A stretch of DNA of 64,000 nt from positions 1 to 64,000 of the forward strand of contig CANCHK010000004.1 of NCBI GenBank assembly GCA_947377865.1, in the 5' to 3' direction. Each line of letters opens with the position of its first letter. The stretch's first letter is position 1. Source of the DNA: Opitutia bacterium (lineage in GTDB: Bacteria > Verrucomicrobiota > Verrucomicrobiia > Opitutales > UBA953). Shown here in pieces: positions 16,600 to 26,100 of the stretch. Under the pieces are notes generated by a model that was not told where the DNA came from, made no database searches, and worked only from the letters and a program-made list of their open reading frames with translations. A program made the position numbers and the translations under genes.

Positions 16600-16998
16600 A
16601 GGTAGGGATGCGATGACATCGCATCCGCCTGCATCGAGGTAGGGGCAGCACCGCGTGCTGCCCTAGCTGCATCGAGGTAGGGCGGCGATTGCCATCGCCG
16701 CCGTTCGAGACCGCACGAGGGATGTCATCGGCTCTTAGATAAGCTCGCTTATATCTTACGTCCGATTGCGAACGGACGTGATGGCAATCACGTCCCTACC
16801 TGCTGCAAACTCAAAGGGAAACCGGTGACCGGGATTTCATCCCCAGGTGCCGGGTGACGGCCACCAGGGCAACGGCCCCGCAGGAGTCAGCGTTTCAGCC
16901 ATCGGCCATCGGCTTCGGGACCCCGGCGGCCGACCCCCGAACGGCCGGAGCCTGAACTCCGGGCTCCCGTGCCCGTCACCCGTCACCCGAATTGTCGA
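16600..16998. repeat. Intergenic repeat block 4 (GGTAGGG hairpin array plus inverted E element)
   Basis: No gene. Three GGTAGGG hairpins in the same direction with three different arm sets lie at 16601-16627 (GATGCGATG/CATCGCATC), 16638-16663 (GCAGCAC/GTGCTGC) and 16676-16702 (GGCGGCGAT/ATCGCCGCC). An inverted one at 16774-16800 has GTGATGGCAATCAC and ends CCTACC. The first two are joined by GCATCGA, as are the second and third. An F module is at 16810-16830 and an inverted E element at 16841-16992 reaches the end of the next gene. Confidence 0.87.
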
Positions 16999-17862
16999 TC
17001 ACACCTGAAAATACCTTCGCGCCAACGCCTGCGTACCCGAATCGCCTTCGCCCGCGGCGACGACATCGCCGTATAACTTCGCGGCGAGTTCGAGGCCGGG
17101 CAGCTTGATGCCCTGCTCCTTGCAGACGTCGAGCGAGAGGCCGATGTCCTTCACGAAATGCTTCACGTAGAAGCCCGGGGCGAAGTCGCCCTTGAGCACG
17201 CGCGGCGCGAGATTCAGTAAGGCCCAGCTCGAAGCGCCGCCACCCGAGATCGAACGCAGCGTGGTCTCGAGGTTCAGGCCCGTCGCATGCGCGAACGCCA
17301 GCGCTTCGGACATCGCGATCATGCCCGAGGCGATGCCAATCTGGTTGGCGAGTTTGCAGAGCTGCCCGGTACCAGGACCGCCTTGGAGGACGATTGTCTT
17401 GCCCATCGCCGCGAAAAGCGGCTGGGCGAAATCAAAATCCTTCTGCGACCCACCGACCATGATGGTGAGCGTGCCTTCGCGCGCTCCGCGATCGCCGCCC
17501 GAGACTGGAGCATCGAGCGGACCGAAGCCCTTGGCCGAAGCCGCCGTAGCCAGCGACCGCGCCAGCGCAGGGCTCGAAGTGGTCATGTCGATGAGCACGC
17601 AGCCAGCCTTGGCGGTGGACATGAAGCCCTGCGGGCCGCGCCAGACTTCTTCGACATCGTTCGGGTAGCCCACCATCGAGATCACCGCGTCGACGCCTTT
17701 GGCCGCGTCAGCCGGCGAGGCGGCCCACTTGGCACCCAGCGCAAACAGGTCGTCGGCCTTGGCCTTCGTGCGCGTGTAGACCGTGACCTCATGGCCAGCC
17801 TTCAGCAGGTTCGCCACCATGCTCTTTCCCATCACCCCGGTGCCGACGAATGCGATTTTCAT
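16999..17862 (-). CDS. NAD(P)-dependent beta-hydroxyacid dehydrogenase (3-hydroxyisobutyrate dehydrogenase / tartronate-semialdehyde reductase family)
   Basis: A protein of 287 aa, full family length. N-terminal Rossmann fold: KIAFVGTGVMGKSM (GxGxxG at 7-12). The substrate motif DAPVSGGDRGAREGTLTIMVGG is near 118-139, and the catalytic Lys lies in GTGQLCKLANQ near 168-178. The C-terminal helical domain ends ALARRYFQV. It reduces or oxidises a small beta-hydroxyacid such as tartronate semialdehyde or hydroxyisobutyrate; cofactor and substrate cannot be fixed from sequence by eye. It stands alone, with repeats on both sides. Confidence 0.9.
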   Translation of the reverse strand: MKIAFVGTGVMGKSMVANLLKAGHEVTVYTRTKAKADDLFALGAKWAASPADAAKGVDAVISMVGYPNDVEEVWRGPQGFMSTAKAGCVLIDMTTSSPALARSLATAASAKGFGPLDAPVSGGDRGAREGTLTIMVGGSQKDFDFAQPLFAAMGKTIVLQGGPGTGQLCKLANQIGIASGMIAMSEALAFAHATGLNLETTLRSISGGGASSWALLNLAPRVLKGDFAPGFYVKHFVKDIGLSLDVCKEQGIKLPGLELAAKLYGDVVAAGEGDSGTQALARRYFQV

Positions 17863-18229
17863 GAGGAGAGTGAAGGCACTAATCCCCTTTTGGCAAATGG
17901 GGAGGTTAGCGCCAGTTGAATGGTTGAATCGTTAATTGGAGGGAGTGCGCGCCCTGCGGGCTTTGGTCTCAATCTATCCAACCATTCAACAATCCAACGA
18001 TTCCTCTCGCCCTCACCGCAGGTAGGGGCAGCACCGCGTGCTGCCCTAGTTCGCCGCAGGGCGAACCCTGGTAGGGGCACGATTCATCGTGCACTCCTTT
18101 TTCAGGAGGGCGCGGCGTAGCCTCGCCCCTACCTTCGGCCGCCGTATGGCGGCCTAGATACAACTAGGGCAGCACGCGGTGCTGCCCCTACCCTGCTTCG
18201 CAGCATGCCAGCGTGCCAGCAGTTCCCCC
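17863..18229. repeat. Intergenic repeat block 5
   Basis: No gene. An inverted C element lies at 17915-18003. A compact array of GGTAGGG-type hairpins fills 18021-18192: GCAGCAC/GTGCTGC (18021-18046), a TTCGCC hairpin, CACGAT/ATCGTG and a GGCGAGGC/GCCGCGCC-like pair with CCTACC, GGCCGCC/GGCGGCC, and a terminal inverted GCAGCAC hairpin ending CCTACC at 18192. A J module (CTGCTTCGCAG, then GCCAGCGTGCCAGC) follows at 18194-18222. Confidence 0.83.
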
Positions 18230-18246
18230 AGCGCGCTTCGCGCGCT
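18230..18246 (-). terminator. Stop-overlapping hairpin of xseA
   Basis: AGCGCGC (18230-18236), loop TTC, GCGCGCT (18240-18246). It overlaps the TAG stop of the xseA gene (18245-18247). In gene orientation the loop reads GAA, as at 59113, 62354 and others. There is no U-tract. Confidence 0.6.
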
Positions 18247-19429
18247 ATCCCCCCGTCGCATCCGCTTCGCCGTCGCTGAACTTCAGGCGTAACTTGCGGC
18301 CCTTGGTCACGTCCTTGCTCGCAGAAATCACCGAGCCATCCGCATCACGCACAATCGAGTAACCGCGGGAAAGGATGGATTCGAAACCGGCCGAGCGCAG
18401 GCGATGGCCGAGCTGGTTGAGCTTTTCGCGCGTCACACCAAGGCGGGCCTTAGGCGAGAGGCGGTGCAACTCGCTGCCAAGCTCGGAGAGGCGATGGCGG
18501 TATTCCGCGACGACTTCCTGGGCGGCTCCATCGAGGCGTTCGTTCAGCAGGTCGAGGTCCTGGTAGAGCGATTGCAGCTTCGCTTTGGGGGAATGCTGGG
18601 CGAGTTCCGAGGCCAGGAGTTTAAGCCGCTCGCGTAGTTTAGTCTGACCCGAGGCAATAAGCTCGGCGGCGGCCGTCGGAGTTTCCGCACGCTTGTCGGC
18701 GGCGAAATCGCACAATGTGAAGTCAGTCTGGTGGCCGACGGCCGAGATGACCGGGGTCCGACTGGCGCGGACGGCGCGCACGAGGGCTTCGTCGTTGAAG
18801 CCCCAAAGGTCTTCCATCGAGCCTCCGCCCCGGCCGACGACGATGAGGTCGATGCCCGGGATACCGTTTGCCTGCTTAAGTCCGCTGATGACCGAACCCG
18901 GGCAGGTATCGCCCTGGACACGCGCGGGTACGAGCCAAGCCGTTCCGCTCCAGCCGCGGGTCTTGAGGACCTCGATAAAGTCATGCCAAACCGCCCCGAT
19001 CTCAGACGTCACGAACGCGACGACTTTGGGAAATTCCGGCAGCGGGCGTTTGAGTTCGTCCTCGAACAGCCCCTCGGCCTTCAGCTTCGCCTGGAGCTCC
19101 TTAAACTTCTGGAAGAGATCGCCCTCCCCTGCCGGCTTGATCGAGTCGACGACCAAGGAGAACTTGCCGGACTTCCCGTAGAAATCTGCCTTCACCTTCG
19201 CGATGACCTTCATCCCGTCGCGCAGCGGCGACTTCAGCCAGCGGGCCTGGAAGGAATAGAGTACACAATCCACCTTCGCCTCGCTGTCCTTGAGCGCGAA
19301 ATAGTGATGGCCCGAGGGATAGGTCTTATAGCCGGAAATCTCACCCGTCACCTCCAGCGTCCCCATCCCGTTCAGATGCCCCTTCAGGACATCCGCTAGG
19401 TCGGAGATAGTGAGCGGAGCCGAATCCAT
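18245..19429 (-). CDS. xseA: Exodeoxyribonuclease VII large subunit
   Basis: A protein of 394 aa from ATG 19429 (MDSAPLTISD). The frame is open for 40 more codons upstream, but that part is repeat DNA. An N-terminal OB domain (LEVTGEISGYKTYPSGHHYFALKD, about 24-47) is followed by the nuclease core with VAFVTSEIGAVWHDF, DLIVVGRGGGSMEDLWGFNDE, and SAVGHQTDFTLCDFAADKRAETPTAAAE, then a long coiled-coil region and the C-terminal GYSIVRDADG segment. With XseB it degrades single-stranded DNA from both ends. No xseB was seen within the window. Confidence 0.93.
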   Translation of the reverse strand: MDSAPLTISDLADVLKGHLNGMGTLEVTGEISGYKTYPSGHHYFALKDSEAKVDCVLYSFQARWLKSPLRDGMKVIAKVKADFYGKSGKFSLVVDSIKPAGEGDLFQKFKELQAKLKAEGLFEDELKRPLPEFPKVVAFVTSEIGAVWHDFIEVLKTRGWSGTAWLVPARVQGDTCPGSVISGLKQANGIPGIDLIVVGRGGGSMEDLWGFNDEALVRAVRASRTPVISAVGHQTDFTLCDFAADKRAETPTAAAELIASGQTKLRERLKLLASELAQHSPKAKLQSLYQDLDLLNERLDGAAQEVVAEYRHRLSELGSELHRLSPKARLGVTREKLNQLGHRLRSAGFESILSRGYSIVRDADGSVISASKDVTKGRKLRLKFSDGEADATGG

Positions 19430-20112
19430 GACGGCAGGTTCGGCGATTGGGCGACCGAGCGCAAGCGGTCTCCGGTCTCCCTCTGAGTTGGTATCCAGGT
19501 AGAGACGCGACCGCGTCGCGTCCGTTCGCCGCGAAGACACGGACGCCACGCCGTGGCGCCCCTACCCAAGGCAAGTGGAAGCGGTTAGCGGTGGGCGGTT
19601 GGGAAAACCCTATCGGGAATCAGCCGCCGGGGACCTGGAGCCGATCGCCGAAGGCTGAAAAGCCGACTCCCGAATGGCCGATGCCCCGGTGGCCGTCACC
19701 CGTCACCTGAAGTTATGTTGAATGGTTGGATCGTTGAATGGTTGAATCGAAAAGGAGGTTCGACCGTATGAAAGGTGATGAGAGGTGGAATCGGTTGGCG
19801 GTTGGGGAGGCAGCTCACTCAAAGGGAGACCTGGGACCTGAGAATGGAGGTAGGGACGGCTCTCCGAGCCGTCCGTCCACAAAAGTGCGGCGGGCTCGGA
19901 GAGCCGCGCCCTACCTAGAGGGCACCTTGGTCAGCACACAGTGCTGACCCTACCCAAAGACAGGCGGATGCGATGTCATCGCATCCCTACCCATCCGGCC
20001 ACCTGAAGCAGCGTTGAATCGTTGGATCGTTGAATCTAAATGGAGGCAAAGCCCGCAGGGCGCCGCACTCCCTCCAGCCAACCATCCAACGATTCCACCA
20101 ATCAACCGGCCG
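19430..20112. repeat. Intergenic repeat block 6
   Basis: No gene. An inverted F is at 19467-19487, a GGTAGAG/CCTACC hairpin pair at 19498-19566, an E element at 19573-19710, and a half C element at 19716-19758 that breaks off after AAAAGGAGG. A fragment with an E head (CGGTTGGCGGTTGGG) and an F fragment (CTCAAAGGG) reaches 19825. Bases 19826-20027 repeat 7287-7488 almost perfectly, including the hairpin pair 19849-19915, a B hairpin and an A hairpin. A C element at 20013-20108 ends just before the terminator of the giant gene. Confidence 0.86.
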
Positions 20113-20139
20113 AAAAAATCAGGCCTTAGGCTGATTTTT
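20113..20139 (-). terminator. Intrinsic terminator overlapping the stop of the giant gene
   Basis: In gene orientation the last codons read into AAAAATCAGCC, a short loop, GGCCTGATTTTTT: an 8-bp A/T-rich stem plus 3 G-C pairs with one bulged base, ending in a T-run. The TGA stop (20119-20121) lies inside the right arm, so transcription should stop within a few bases of the last codon. Confidence 0.72.
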
Positions 20140-23100
20140 CCGCCTGCGCCTCATCGCCGCTGCGGCGAGAGCCAGCGCACCGATTCCGAAGCCGTAAGTG
20201 GAAGGCTCGGGCACGGCGGTTACCGTGATCAGGGTGCTGCCGGTAGTCCAATTGATCGACCAGAGGGAGCTGTTCACTACCCGACTACCGTCAGAGTAAT
20301 AGAAGTCGTCGAAATTAAACTGGAATACGTCGCTGATACTCGAGTTGGTGCCAAGATTAACACCACCCACAATCGCCAGATTGAACGTGATCGGACGAGA
20401 ATCGGCATTGCCGGGAGCCAGGAAGTGGTCCGGATTCCCGAGCGCCGTGCCGTCACCGCCGGTAAGCGCGCCCTTGAGCGAGACGACCTTGAAGACGATG
20501 GGATGGCTCGCACTGGCGTGGCTTAGGTCAAAGGTATTGTTGACCTTGATCTTATCATAGCCGCTCGTGGAATTCGTCGCATCCTGGACCTGCCAGAGGA
20601 AGTTGGAGTCGCCGAACATCGTGAGGGTGTCCTGCTCGAGCGTGCCCGGCGAATTGCCTGGAGAGAGAGTCGAGCCAGCGGCGGCCACGACAGCCTTAAC
20701 CTTACCGCTGCCACCCAGGACACCGCCGGAGCTCAGGGTGACATTACCCACCGAGCCGTTAATCGAAAGCTGGCCAGAGGTGTTGTCGAAATTGAGCCCA
20801 GGGCTGGCGACCGTGGTGCCGATCTTGAGTTTGCCCCCGATCACGGAAATCGAGCCGCCCGTGCCGACGGTGGGAGCCTCAGCGAACTCCACCACATTGC
20901 TTCCCATATCCAGCTTGGCCGTGGCGTTCGCCGGAACTTGAAGGCGATGGGAGATATCGTCCGTGTTATTGCTTCCAGACCAGACCAGGACGGTATTATT
21001 GCCGACCTGAATCACCGAGTCCTTGTAGCCATCACCCGTACCGAGCGAGCCGGAGGCGAAGCCGAGGGAGCCGCCATTGACCTCGACGCGCACGTCGCCA
21101 CGGAAGCGGTTGGCGGAACCGCCGATGACCCACTGTCCCGTTCCATCGATAGTGAGAACCGCCATGGCTGGACTGTTGGTGTCCAGAGTGGCCTCGAAGC
21201 GATTCACGCCCGCATTGCTGGCAGACAAGGTGAGCGCGGGATCGGTACCAGTGAGCTTGATAATCGAACTCGAGTTGAAGGTAAGCGCGCCGGTGCCCGA
21301 GGCGGCGATGGTGCCGGAGTCGGCGATGGTGAAGCTGCGAGAAGAGCTGGTGTTAGTATCACCTGTGAACTCGAGCTTCGCACCGGCTCCGATGACGAGC
21401 TTGGACGGGTCGCTCAGAGTGCCGACGCCCAAGGAGCTGCTGGTGTCAGCGAGGAACGACGCCTTGATGACCGCGCCAGCGACATTGGCGACCGTGGCGC
21501 CTTCATAGAAGTTCGGGGTCGAAAGGGTGAGCGTACCCCCGTCGGCTTTCGATAGGCCGCCGGTGCCAGTCAGCACGGTATTGATGACGGCAGTGGCACC
21601 CGAAGTGTTCGCATCGGCGGCCGACGGGCCACCGGTAATGTGTCCGCCCGTCTGTACAGTGATGGCGTTCGAGACGCCGTAACCGGCGAGATTGAGCGTG
21701 GCATCAGCAGCGACAGTGACAGCGCCAGATCCGAGAGACCCAAGGTTACCGAGAATCAGCGTACCGGCGTTGACGGAAGTGCCGCCGCCGAAGCTGTTGG
21801 CACCGGAAAGGGTCAGCGTGCCGCCGGTCGCCTTGATCAAGCTGCCCTTGGCGCCGGCAATGAGGCCAGCGAAGGTGCCGTCGTTGACCGTCAGGATAGT
21901 GGATAGAGTGGACGTACCCAGGTTGACCGTACCGTTCGTGAGCGTGCCAATCGTAGCCGTGGCTCCCTGAAGGTTAACCGTACCGGAAGTGAGCGTCGTG
22001 ATCTCTGCCACACCGGAGACGGTGGTCGTGCCGCCGGATACCTCGATTGATGTCAGCGAACCTGCGGTGTTGGTACCGGCGGTGATGGCACCGGTGAGCA
22101 GGCCGGTCACCGATACCGAGCTTCCAACCGAGCCCGTCATCGAACCCGCCGAAATCGTGCCCGCACCAGAGTAGACATTGCCCGTGAGCAGGCCGACGAC
22201 CGTGACGTCGCCCTCGGAAATTCCGCCCGTGATCGTGGCGGCTCCGCCGAAGCGGGTCTTGCCGGCGCCGGTCAGGCTCGCGACGGTGATGGCGCCCGTT
22301 CCCGAGAAGTTAAGCGCATTGGTTGCCGTACCCGCGTTGGACACGGCACCGACGGAAGACGGAGCGGCCGTGAACTCAGCGGTGGAGGTGGCGTCGGAAA
22401 GGGTAATCGTCGCACCCGACTTGAAATTAGCGGCGGACACTACGGCGCCCACGCCTACGGTGATACCGGAAGTTCCTGCCAGCGCACCAGAGGAAGCGTT
22501 CAGCGTACCGGCGGACACATTGGTGGCCCCGGTGTAGGTGTTCGCTCCGCTCAGCGTAAGGATGCCGTTGCCCGACTTAGAAAGACCAGCGGAACCATTG
22601 ACCAAGAGATTGGCGGAGACGGTCGCCGTGCCGGTGGTCAGGCTGGCGGCGTACGAAGAGCCGGTCAGGCTGCCGCCGGAAATGGTCGAAGCCGCGGTGA
22701 TGCTGACTGTGCCAACCGTCTGGGAAGTGGATCCCAGCGTCAGCGTGCCGCCGCTCATCAGCAGGTTCGAGCCGGAGCCCAGAGTGCCGCTACCGGAGAT
22801 GGCGACGGTACCTGCGGCGATTTCCGTGGTGCCGGCGTAGGTATTGGCACCCGAGAGGGTCAAGGTGCCGTTACCGGTCTTGGTGAGGCCGGCGGAGCCG
22901 TTGACCAAGAGGTTGGCCGACACGGTCGCCGTGCCGGTGGTCAGGCTGGCGGCATAGGAGGAGCCAGTGAGGCTACCTCCGGAGATGGTCGAGGCGGCGG
23001 TGATGCTCACCGTACCGACGCTCTGGGAAGTGGAGCCAAGCGTAAGGGTTCCGCCGCTCATCAGAAGAGCGGAGCCAGAGCCCAGCGTGCCGCTGCCGGA

Positions 23101-26100
23101 GATCGCCACGGTGCCCGCGGCGATTTCCGTGGTGCCGGCGTAGGTGTTCGCACCGGTGAGGGACAAGGTGCCGTTACCGGTCTTGGCAAGGCCGGCGGAA
23201 CCATTGGCCAGGAGGTTGGCGGAGACCGTTGCGGTGCCCGTGGTCAGGCTGGCCGCGTAGGACGAACCGGTGAGGCTGCCTCCGGAGATGGTCGACGGCG
23301 CGGTGATGCTCACCGCGCCGACGCTCTGGGAAGTGGAGCCAAGCGTGAGCGTTCCGCCGCTCATCAGAAGAGCGGAGCCAGAGCCCAGCGTGCCGCTGCC
23401 GGAGATCGCCACGGTGCCGGCGGCGACCTCCGTCGTACCAGTGTAGGTGTTCGCGACGGAAAGCGTCGTCGTGCTGGAACCCTGGAACTTGATACCGCCG
23501 CTGGTGTTGGCGCTGTTCAACGTGGCCGAGGCCGTCGCGGCCGTACCGGTGGTGCCGCCAACCAAGGTTGCCGTGGGGGCGGTGGTGTAGCCGGTTCCTG
23601 GGTTGGTGATGACGATACTGATCGTGCCGTCGTTATTGAGGACCGCGACCGCGGTGGCATCGCCGTTACCGCCGCCGCCCGTCAGCTTGACGAGGGGAGC
23701 TGTGAAGTAACCCGAGGCGCCAGTGACAGAGACGGAAGCCACGCCATTGCCGGCAGGAGCGACCAAGGACTTCGCGAGGGTGATCGCAAAGCCGCCGTTA
23801 TCAATCGTGCCGCCGCCGGAATAGACTGTCGCGGAAGTGAGGTTGGCGCTCAGGAAGGTGGTGCTGGCTGCTCCGGCCTTCAGGGTACCGCCGTTCAGGT
23901 TGAACTGAGCGAGGCCAGTGACACCGCTAATGCTTGAGATCGAGCCAGCCGTCAGCGTGCCGCCCAAGAGGTTGATGATGCCTTGGCTGGTGACGGTAGC
24001 TCCGACGGCATTAAGCGTCTTCGTACCGGCGTTGAAGGTGCCCCCGGTGTTTGAACCTCCCAGGTTGGCCCCAAGATTGACTTCGAAACGACCCGCCCAA
24101 GCACCTGACCCAGTTGCCAGGCTTGTCAAATCGAGCGTGCCTCCGGCGACGGTAGCCACGCCGGTGTTGGTCGAACTGGTCCGGCCACCGATGAAGTAAC
24201 TCGTCAGCTTGAGCGTGCCTCCATTGAGGACGGAGATTATGCCTGAGGTATTGCTCCCGCCGGTGCCCGCAGCCTGAAGACGAGGGGCTTGGAAGGAGCC
24301 TCCCGATATCGTGAAGGACCCGAAGGAGTTGTTGCCGTTGCCGACGCTGACGGTATCGCCATCAGCCTGTCCGAGCACGGACGTTCCCCCGGTCTGGACG
24401 AACGCCGCATTGGCACCGGTCCCGTTGCCCACATAGAAAGCGCCACCTGTGGAATTGGTCAGACCATTTGGCAGAACCAAAGTGCCCGCATTGACGTTGA
24501 GCGTATTGGCGCCCATGGCCAGGGTATTGGTCACGTCGAGACGACCCGCGCCGGACTTGGTGAAAGCTCCGGCGGCCGTGATCGCGGAGACGCCAAGGGT
24601 GAAGGTGTTAGCCGAGTCGGCGATATCGAAGGTCATCCCCCCGCTCGGGGTGAAGGTTCGGCTGGCATTCCACGAAGTGTAGGAGGTTCCAGTCACCTGC
24701 AGGCCGCCGCCATTCATGACGAAGGGCCCGGAGGTGGCGCCCAGCTTGGCATCAGACGAGACCGAGATCAGGCCGCCGGTGACGGTGACGCCGCCGGTGA
24801 AATCATTGGTTCCGGTCAGGATCTGGGTACCGCTGCCGGATTTAATGATGGCACCGCCACTACCAGTGATGGCGCCGGCATAGGTCGCCGTGCCAGTCGA
24901 GCTGATCGTCAGGGTGTTCGCCCCGAGGTTCAGGTTGCCGCTGCTCACCGTCGTCAAGGCGCCCAAGGTCTGCGAGGCGCCAAGGGTGATATTGCTTCCG
25001 CTGAAGGAGATCGCTCCCAGCACGTTGGCGCCAGACAGCGTATAGGTTCCGCCGCCGGTGACAGTGAGCGCACCACCGCCGGTGATCGCGGCGCTTATCG
25101 CCACGTCGTCGCTACGATTGAGGATAAGCGTGGCGGAGTTCGAGACGGCGGCGTTAGTGCCGAGCGTACCGGTGGTTCCGCCCGTGCCGACCTGCAAGGT
25201 TCCGCCCGACACGGTGATGAGTCCGCTGTAGCTGGGGTTCGAGGCCGCCAAGATCATCGTGCCCGTGCCAGACTTGTTCAATGCACCGGAACCGGTGAGC
25301 GCTCCGTTGACGTTCGTGGCGGCATTACTGGACACCGTCCAGACGCCGGCTCCGGAATTGACGGTGGAATTGAAGGTGGTCGCGGCCACGCCGGAGAGCG
25401 ACACGGCGCCTCCGTTGGTGGTGACTGCGCCTCCGAAGGTCGTCGTGCCTGCACCGGAGATGGTCAAAGTGCCCGTCGCGTTGATCGTGACAGTGCTTCC
25501 GAAGGTGGTCGTTCCTCCCGTTGTTGTGACGCTGATGCCACCGGCCGCACCACTGACGGTGACAGCGCCGTTGAGGGTATTGGTACCGTTATTGGAAACC
25601 TGGACGCCATTGCTCGTGGAAGAACTGGTCACGCTTCCGCTGATCGTGGTCGCTCCGCTTCCGTTGATGATAAGGGCGCTCGTACCGACGGAGACATTGG
25701 GCGCTATCGTGGCCGTCCCCCCGAACATCGTCACGGTGAAGTTGGCGTTGGTCAGGTTGAGGGTGCTACCCGTCAGCTCTAAATCCCCTCCGTTGCCCAA
25801 CAAGCTCAAGGCGAGCGAGGAGGAGGCAATATTGCCAGCGAGGGTCAACTTTCCGGCATCGGAAGAGAAGGACGTGGCGGCGGTGAAGTTCGCGGACGGG
25901 AGGGTGGCGCTGTTGTTGCCGGCGACGTTGTAGATGGCCGAGGGACCACCGTAGGCGGTGATGCGGGTACTGAGGGCGATGTCACCGCTGCCATCGTTGT
26001 TCAGGCGCAGGGAACTGTTGGAAATGGAGATTGAGCCCGAGCCGAGGGCCGAGGGATCCTTCATTTCGATTTCGCCGCCGGTGAGGGTGACATTGCCGCT

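Noticed and set aside
20119-20400. Autotransporter (type V) secretion of the giant protein
   Set aside because: No C-terminal beta-barrel domain ending in an aromatic residue is present; the protein ends with a PEP-CTERM helix and Arg-rich tail instead.
24289-25782. Long open frames on the strand opposite the giant gene (e.g. 497 codons at 24289-25782, 460 at 38578-39960)
   Set aside because: They lie entirely within the giant gene, have no recognisable domains, and arise from its GC-rich, repetitive codons, which contain few antisense stops. The sense frame has a signal peptide and PEP-CTERM end.
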